Shown: in pieces, positions 59,757-64,000 of the stretch
Position numbering within the stretch: the first letter of the stretch is position 1
Layout of the letters: each line of letters begins with the position of its first letter
From: Dryocola clanedunensis_A
GTDB taxonomy: Bacteria; Pseudomonadota; Gammaproteobacteria; Enterobacterales; Enterobacteriaceae
Length of the DNA: 64,000 nt
Reading direction: 5' to 3' (one strand)
Assembly (NCBI GenBank): GCA_038405435.1
Contig: JBBYHZ010000001.1
Made by a program: the position numbers and the translations under genes
Notes under the pieces: generated by a model
Told to the model about the DNA's origin: nothing
The model's database searches: none
What the model saw: the letters and a program-made list of their open reading frames with translations, nothing else

Positions 59757-60743
59757 ATGGCTTTCACACCGTTTCCTCCTCGCCTGCCAACCTCTTCCGC
59801 TCGTCTGCCGCTTACCCTGATGACGCTAAACGACTGGGCGCTGGTCAACGTTACGGGCGCGGACGCAGAGAAATACCTGCAGGGCCAGGTCACCGCAGAC
59901 GTAGCACAGATGGGCAGCAATCAGCATCTGCTCTGCGCCCATTGTGATGCGAAAGGAAAGATGTGGAGCAACCTGCGCCTGTTTCATCGTGGCGAAGGCT
60001 TCGCGTTTATTGAGCGCCGCAGCCTGGCGGAAGCGCAACTGACTGAACTGAAAAAGTATGCCGTGTTTTCGAAAGTGACCTTTACGCCGGATGAAGAAAC
60101 CGTGCTGCTGGGCCTCGCCGGTTTCCAGGCTCGCGGGGCGCTGGCGAATATTTTCGCAACGCTGCCGGATGCAGAAAACCCCGTCGTTCAGGATGGTGAA
60201 ACTACGCTGCTCTGGTTCGGCTTGCCCGCTGAACGCTTCATGGTGGTAACGGATGCCACCGGCGCGCAAAATCTTGCGGATAAGCTGCAGGGTGAAGCCC
60301 AGCGCAACGACAGCCAGCAGTGGCTGGCGCTGGATATCGAAGGCGGCCTGCCGGTCATTGATAGCGCCAACAGCGCACAGTTTATCCCTCAGGCGACAAA
60401 CCTGCAGGCGCTGGGCGGCATCAGCTTTAAAAAAGGGTGCTACACCGGTCAGGAGATGGTCGCTCGCGCTAAGTTCCGCGGGGCCAACAAACGCGCCCTG
60501 TGGTATCTGGCAGGCACAGCCAGCCGCCAGCCAGAAGCCGGTGAAGATCTCGAGATGAAAATGGGTGAAAACTGGCGTCGTACCGGCACCGTTCTGGCGG
60601 CAAGCCTGCTGGAGGATGGCCGTTTGCTGGTGCAGGCGGTGATGAATAACGATCTTGAAGCGGACAGCGTTTTCCGCGTCAGGGAAGATAACGGCAGCGA
60701 GCTGAAAATTGAGCCGCTGCCTTATTCACTCGAAGAAATCTGA
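59757..60743 (+). CDS. ygfZ: tRNA-modifying/Fe-S assembly protein YgfZ
   Basis: YgfZ is a folate-binding protein of the GcvT fold that supports some radical-SAM and other Fe-S enzymes, such as MiaB. The 328-residue protein has the signature KKGCYTGQEMVARAKFRG with the essential Cys. The ATG at 59757 has an AGGA site; the open frame runs 22 codons further upstream without family support. It is divergent from sdhE and converges on trhA, with a GC hairpin between. Confidence 0.96.
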   Translation: MAFTPFPPRLPTSSARLPLTLMTLNDWALVNVTGADAEKYLQGQVTADVAQMGSNQHLLCAHCDAKGKMWSNLRLFHRGEGFAFIERRSLAEAQLTELKKYAVFSKVTFTPDEETVLLGLAGFQARGALANIFATLPDAENPVVQDGETTLLWFGLPAERFMVVTDATGAQNLADKLQGEAQRNDSQQWLALDIEGGLPVIDSANSAQFIPQATNLQALGGISFKKGCYTGQEMVARAKFRGANKRALWYLAGTASRQPEAGEDLEMKMGENWRRTGTVLAASLLEDGRLLVQAVMNNDLEADSVFRVREDNGSELKIEPLPYSLEEI

Positions 60744-60754
60744 CCGGTTGCGGG

Positions 60755-60774
60755 TGCCCCGGTAACACGGGGCA
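60755..60774. terminator. Hairpin between convergent ygfZ and trhA
   Basis: TGCCCCG and CGGGGCA form a 7-bp stem with a 6-base loop, nested in a further CCGGT/ACCGG pair. There is no U-tract. It probably marks both 3' ends. Confidence 0.6.
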
Positions 60775-60781
60775 TACCGGA

Positions 60782-61435
60782 TTAGCGGATGTAGAGATAA
60801 ATCGCAAGGAAGTGGCAAACGCTGCCGCCGAGCACAAAGCCGTGCCAGATTGCATGGTTGTAAGGGATGCGTTTACTGACGTAGAAAATCACCCCGAGCG
60901 AATAGATAACGCCCCCTATCGCCAGCAGCGTCACGCTTTCCGGCGCCAGTTTCAACACCATCTGATAAATAACCACCAGCGACAGCCAGCCCATCATCAG
61001 GTAGGTCACCAGCGACAGTATTTTGAAGCGGTGCGCGATGGTCAGCTTAAACAGGATCCCCGCCAGCGCCAGGCCCCAGATAACAATCATCAGCCCGCGC
61101 GAAAGCGGTGAATCCAGCCCAACCAGCAGGAAGGGGGTATAGGTACCGGCAATCAGCAGGTAGATGGCGCAATGGTCGAATTTCTTAAGCCAGCGTTTTG
61201 CCCGGGCGTCAGGAATGGCGTGGTACAGCGTGGAGGCCAGGAACAGCAGAATCATGCTGCTGCCGTACAGAGTGTAGCTGGTAATTGCGGTTGCGCTGGC
61301 GTTGGCTTCCACCGCCTGCACCAGCAGCAGAACCAGCCCGACAATGCCGAAGACCAATCCGATGCCGTGGCTTATGCTGTTGGCGATTTCCTCCGCCAGT
61401 GAATATCCCGGTGCTTTAATTGGTTTGTCAGCCAT
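60782..61435 (-). CDS. trhA: Hemolysin III family membrane protein TrhA (YqfA)
   Basis: A 217-residue, seven-helix inner-membrane protein of the progesterone/adipoQ-receptor and hemolysin III superfamily. The conserved polar residues are visible: NSISHGIGLV near the N-terminus, STLYHAIPD and DHCAIYLLIAGTYTPF, and the late HAIWHGFVLGGSVCHFLAI; these His, Asp and Ser form a metal site in relatives. In E. coli it was linked to membrane energetics. It stands alone, convergent with ygfZ. Confidence 0.92.
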   Translation of the reverse strand: MADKPIKAPGYSLAEEIANSISHGIGLVFGIVGLVLLLVQAVEANASATAITSYTLYGSSMILLFLASTLYHAIPDARAKRWLKKFDHCAIYLLIAGTYTPFLLVGLDSPLSRGLMIVIWGLALAGILFKLTIAHRFKILSLVTYLMMGWLSLVVIYQMVLKLAPESVTLLAIGGVIYSLGVIFYVSKRIPYNHAIWHGFVLGGSVCHFLAIYLYIR

Positions 61436-61592
61436 ACGGCTACTCCCGGTGAGACTTATGATAAAAATTGAGCAGGTCCAGCATAGCTGAGAATGATTCC
61501 AGCGAACACATGTACGCTAAAATAAATCTGTCAGGGCCGGGATGCACACTTGTAAAATTGACAGAACAGCCTGAAACCAAAGGAGAACAACC

Positions 61593-62189
61593 ATGTCACA
61601 ACATGCATTCGGCGCGATGAGCGAAGTCGTTGCCTTTCTGATGGAGATCGACAAGCTCAAGCTGGTTGAGCGCCGGACGAAGATTATCGGCCATGGTCGC
61701 CAGGAGAACTCCGCTGAGCATAGCTGGCATTTTGCCGTTGCGGCGATGAGCCTCGCCCCTTTCGCACCCGCGGAGGTTGATATTTCGCGAGTCGTACAAA
61801 TGGCATTGTTGCACGACATCGTGGAGATCGATGTCGGCGATGTCCTGGTTTACGATTTGGCGGCGCGGGAGGCGATTGCCGAAAAAGAAGCCGTGGCCGC
61901 AGCGCGCCTGTTCGGCCTGTTGCCAGAGCCGCAGCGCGGTGAGTTACTGAGCCTGTGGCTGGAGTACGAAGCGGGAATATCAGCGGATGCCCGCTTTGCT
62001 GGCGCGCTGGATCGTATTCTGCCGATTCTGCAAAATCTGCATAATGAAGGGCAAAGCTGGCGTGAAAATAATATCTCTCTCGAGCAGGTACTGACCCGCA
62101 ATGCGCTGGTGGGCGAAAGCTGGCCGGAATTATGGCAACATGTGCAAAGCCATTTATATACCGCACAGGAAAAAGGCTGGCTGCGTTAA
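61593..62189 (+). CDS. HD-domain phosphohydrolase (YfbR-like)
   Basis: A 198-residue HD-domain protein. The metal ligands are in ENSAEHSWHFA (His43), ALLHDIVEID (His74, Asp75) and ALDRILP (a late Asp). This arrangement is that of the HD hydrolases related to the 5'-nucleotidase YfbR. No signal or membrane segment. In E. coli this spot has yqfB instead, so this gene replaces it. It lies 45 bases before the RpiR regulator in the same direction. The substrate is unknown; a nucleotide is likely. Confidence 0.82.
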   Translation: MSQHAFGAMSEVVAFLMEIDKLKLVERRTKIIGHGRQENSAEHSWHFAVAAMSLAPFAPAEVDISRVVQMALLHDIVEIDVGDVLVYDLAAREAIAEKEAVAAARLFGLLPEPQRGELLSLWLEYEAGISADARFAGALDRILPILQNLHNEGQSWRENNISLEQVLTRNALVGESWPELWQHVQSHLYTAQEKGWLR

Positions 62190-62233
62190 ACGCCTCCGGT
62201 TGGTTCACGATCCTAATCTCAGGAAGATGTACG

Positions 62234-62962
62234 ATGTTTACTCATGCAGCAATCGCCGCGCTTAACGGCCTGGAAATGATGGTCTACAACTATGTCATTA
62301 AAAATCGTGACAAAGTGATGTACATGACCATCCGCGAACTGGCCGACGGCGCGGGCGTTTCCACGACCACCGTGCTGCGCTTTTGCCGCAAGCTCAACTG
62401 CGAAGGTTATTCCGAGTTTCGCGTGCGCTTTAAATTATATCTTGAGCAAAATGATGAGCAGCTGGTTAATTTTGGCCCCAGCGAAATTATCAGCTTTTTT
62501 AAAAGCACCAACAATGAAGAATTTGATAAGTTAATCGACAGCGCCGTTGATATTATCTGTTCATCCGAACGAATTATATTTGTTGGCGCAGGAACATCCG
62601 GTGCATTAGCAAAATATGGCGCACGCTTTTTCTCCAACGTCGGTAAATTCAGTAACCACATTGACGATCCTTATTTCCCGGTCACCAACGATATGGCGAA
62701 AAATGCCCTGGCGATCGTGCTGTCCGTTTCCGGTGAAACGGAGGAGATCCTGCGTTTTGCCAGCCAGTTCAGCCTGCACAACTGCAAGGTGCTCTCCATC
62801 ACCAGCCACGAGAACTCATCCCTGGCTAAGCTTGCGGATTTTAATCTCTCCTGGCATATCCCCCTGACCCGCGTGGGCGGCGTTTACGACATTACAACGC
62901 AAATCCCCGTCATTTATATTTTAGAAACCATTGGCCGCAAGCTGGCGAAAAAAATGGTGTAA
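62234..62962 (+). CDS. RpiR/MurR-family transcriptional regulator
   Basis: A 242-residue sugar-phosphate-sensing regulator: an N-terminal HTH_6 domain (about 1-75; MTIRELADGAGVSTTTVLRFCRKL) and a SIS sugar-phosphate-binding domain (about 105-235; IIFVGAGTSGALAKYGARFF and VLSVSGETEEILRFA). I chose the ATG at 62234, which has AGGA upstream; the longer frame overlaps the HD gene. It lies 166 bases before bglA in the same direction, so it probably responds to phospho-beta-glucoside and controls bglA. Confidence 0.87.
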   Translation: MFTHAAIAALNGLEMMVYNYVIKNRDKVMYMTIRELADGAGVSTTTVLRFCRKLNCEGYSEFRVRFKLYLEQNDEQLVNFGPSEIISFFKSTNNEEFDKLIDSAVDIICSSERIIFVGAGTSGALAKYGARFFSNVGKFSNHIDDPYFPVTNDMAKNALAIVLSVSGETEEILRFASQFSLHNCKVLSITSHENSSLAKLADFNLSWHIPLTRVGGVYDITTQIPVIYILETIGRKLAKKMV

Positions 62963-63127
62963 AAAAACAGCCTGTTTTTTCGATGTGACAAATCACAAAA
63001 GCCGTGATTTGTTATATCGTGACAATTAAATCTCGTTTGCTAGACTCCAGAGCAGAACTTATTAACGCCCTGCCATTTTGTGATGCATCGCACAATATTT
63101 GCGGCACCGACAGCGAGATTAAAAAAC

Positions 63128-64000
63128 ATGAAAAAACTGACCTTACCAAAAGACTTTTTATGGGGCGGCGCGGTTGCGGCTCACCAGGTTGAAGGCGGCT
63201 GGAACAAAGGCGGCAAAGGGCCAAGCATCTGCGACGTACTCACCGGCGGCGCCCATGGCGTTCCGCGTGAAATCACCCAGGAAGTGGTGCCGGGCAAGTA
63301 TTATCCAAATCACGAGGCTATCGATTTCCACGGCCGCTATAAAGAAGATATTGCCCTGTTTGCCGAGATGGGCTTCAAATGCTTCCGTACCTCCATTGCC
63401 TGGACGCGCATTTTCCCGAACGGTGACGAACAGCAGCCAAACGAAGAGGGGCTGAAGTTCTACGACGATATGTTCGACGAGCTGCTGAAGTACAATATCG
63501 AGCCGGTGATCACCCTCTCCCACTTCGAAATGCCTCACCATCTGGTCACCGAATACGGCGGCTGGACCAGCCGTAAAGTCGTGGATTTCTTCGTGCGCTT
63601 CGCTGAAGTAGTGTTTGAACGCTACAAAAACAAAGTGAAGTACTGGATGACCTTCAACGAGATCAACAACCAGCGTAACTGGCGCGCGCCGCTGTTCGGC
63701 TACTGCTGCTCCGGCGTGGTTTATACCGAACACGACAACCCGGAAGAGGTCATGTACCAGGTGCTGCACCACCAGTTTGTTGCCAGCGCGATGGCGGTAA
63801 AAATTGGTCACCGCATCAACCCGCAGATGCAAATCGGCTGCATGCTGGCGATGGTGCCGCTCTATCCGTTCTCCTGTAAGCCGGAAGACCAGATGTTTGC
63901 CCAGGAATCAATGCGCGAGCGCTATGTCTTTACCGACGTGCAGCTACGCGGCTACTACCCGTCCTACGTGCTGAACGAGTGGGAGCGCCGCGAGTTCAAT
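63128..64000 (+). CDS. bglA: 6-phospho-beta-glucosidase BglA (C-terminal part outside window)
   Basis: BglA splits 6-phospho-beta-glucosides such as arbutin-, salicin- and cellobiose-6-phosphate. The GH1 frame runs from the ATG at 63128 for 291 codons to the window edge (usual length about 477). The visible part follows E. coli BglA: MKKLTLPKDFLWGGAVAAHQ, FKCFRTSIAWTRIFP and the acid/base Glu in YWMTFNEINNQ. An RpiR-type regulator is just upstream. Truncation is only by the window edge. Confidence 0.96.
   Translation, partial: MKKLTLPKDFLWGGAVAAHQVEGGWNKGGKGPSICDVLTGGAHGVPREITQEVVPGKYYPNHEAIDFHGRYKEDIALFAEMGFKCFRTSIAWTRIFPNGDEQQPNEEGLKFYDDMFDELLKYNIEPVITLSHFEMPHHLVTEYGGWTSRKVVDFFVRFAEVVFERYKNKVKYWMTFNEINNQRNWRAPLFGYCCSGVVYTEHDNPEEVMYQVLHHQFVASAMAVKIGHRINPQMQIGCMLAMVPLYPFSCKPEDQMFAQESMRERYVFTDVQLRGYYPSYVLNEWERREFN

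Noticed and set aside
1..64000. CRISPR arrays and complete insertion sequences
   Set aside because: No regularly spaced direct repeats and no full transposase gene with terminal repeats were found; only REP-like palindromes and a doubtful orfA-like scrap at 35.8 kb.

Overview
The window is enterobacterial chromosome. Gene order and protein sequence follow the Escherichia coli backbone closely (recC-ppdC-ygdB-ppdB-ppdA-thyA-lgt-ptsP-rppH, then mutH-ygdQ-ygdR-tas, lplT-aas, omrA, galR, lysA/lysR, ygeA, kduD, yqeF, then tRNA-Gly, actS-lysS-prfB-recJ-dsbC-xerD, fldB, cptA-sdhE, ygfZ, trhA, bglA). It is not E. coli itself: extra genes lie between galR and lysA, only one OmrA/OmrB-type sRNA is visible, kdgF is present and no kduI is seen, and trhA and bglA are separated by an HD-domain gene and an RpiR regulator. 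I read it as Enterobacter or a close relative; the species is not determined.

Layout. 1-16.3 kb is housekeeping: recombination, pseudopilins, thymidylate and lipoprotein synthesis, nitrogen PTS, RNA decapping, mismatch repair, lysophospholipid repair, GalR. 16.3-21.3 kb is a beta-glycoside PTS module (EIIC plus GH1 hydrolase) with a UxuR/ExuR-like GntR gene on one side and a divergent LacI-type gene on the other; two GGTATACC operators lie in its promoter region. 21.3-30.1 kb holds lysA/lysR, an MFS pump, an amino-acid racemase, and uronate genes kdgF and kduD with KdgR-like boxes, with the O-antigen chain-length gene fepE between them, then yqeF.

30.1-51.1 kb, between yqeF and tRNA-Gly(CCC), is accessory cargo. 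In E. coli this interval carries a large island. Here it has a GAF-GGDEF cyclase, a topAI(yjhX)-yjhP locus with a leader ORF but no yjhQ, a POT transporter, and a redox/stress cluster. In that cluster a CusR-like two-component system is followed by an exported cupin, an exported carboxymuconolactone-decarboxylase-like protein, a flavodoxin with a Tat-type signal, and an exported alpha/beta hydrolase. A second exported hydrolase is divergent from the regulator. The palindrome CTGACA-N4-TGTCA(G/T) occurs three times: before the regulator, before the cupin operon, and before a BhsA-like gene 8 kb away. This is the best candidate for an undescribed system in the window.

51.1-64 kb returns to backbone: tRNA-Gly, ActS, LysS, PrfB with its programmed +1 frameshift, RecJ, DsbC, XerD, FldB, the SdhE/CptA pair, YgfZ, TrhA, an HD hydrolase, an RpiR regulator and the start of bglA. 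The window cuts recC (left) and bglA (right).
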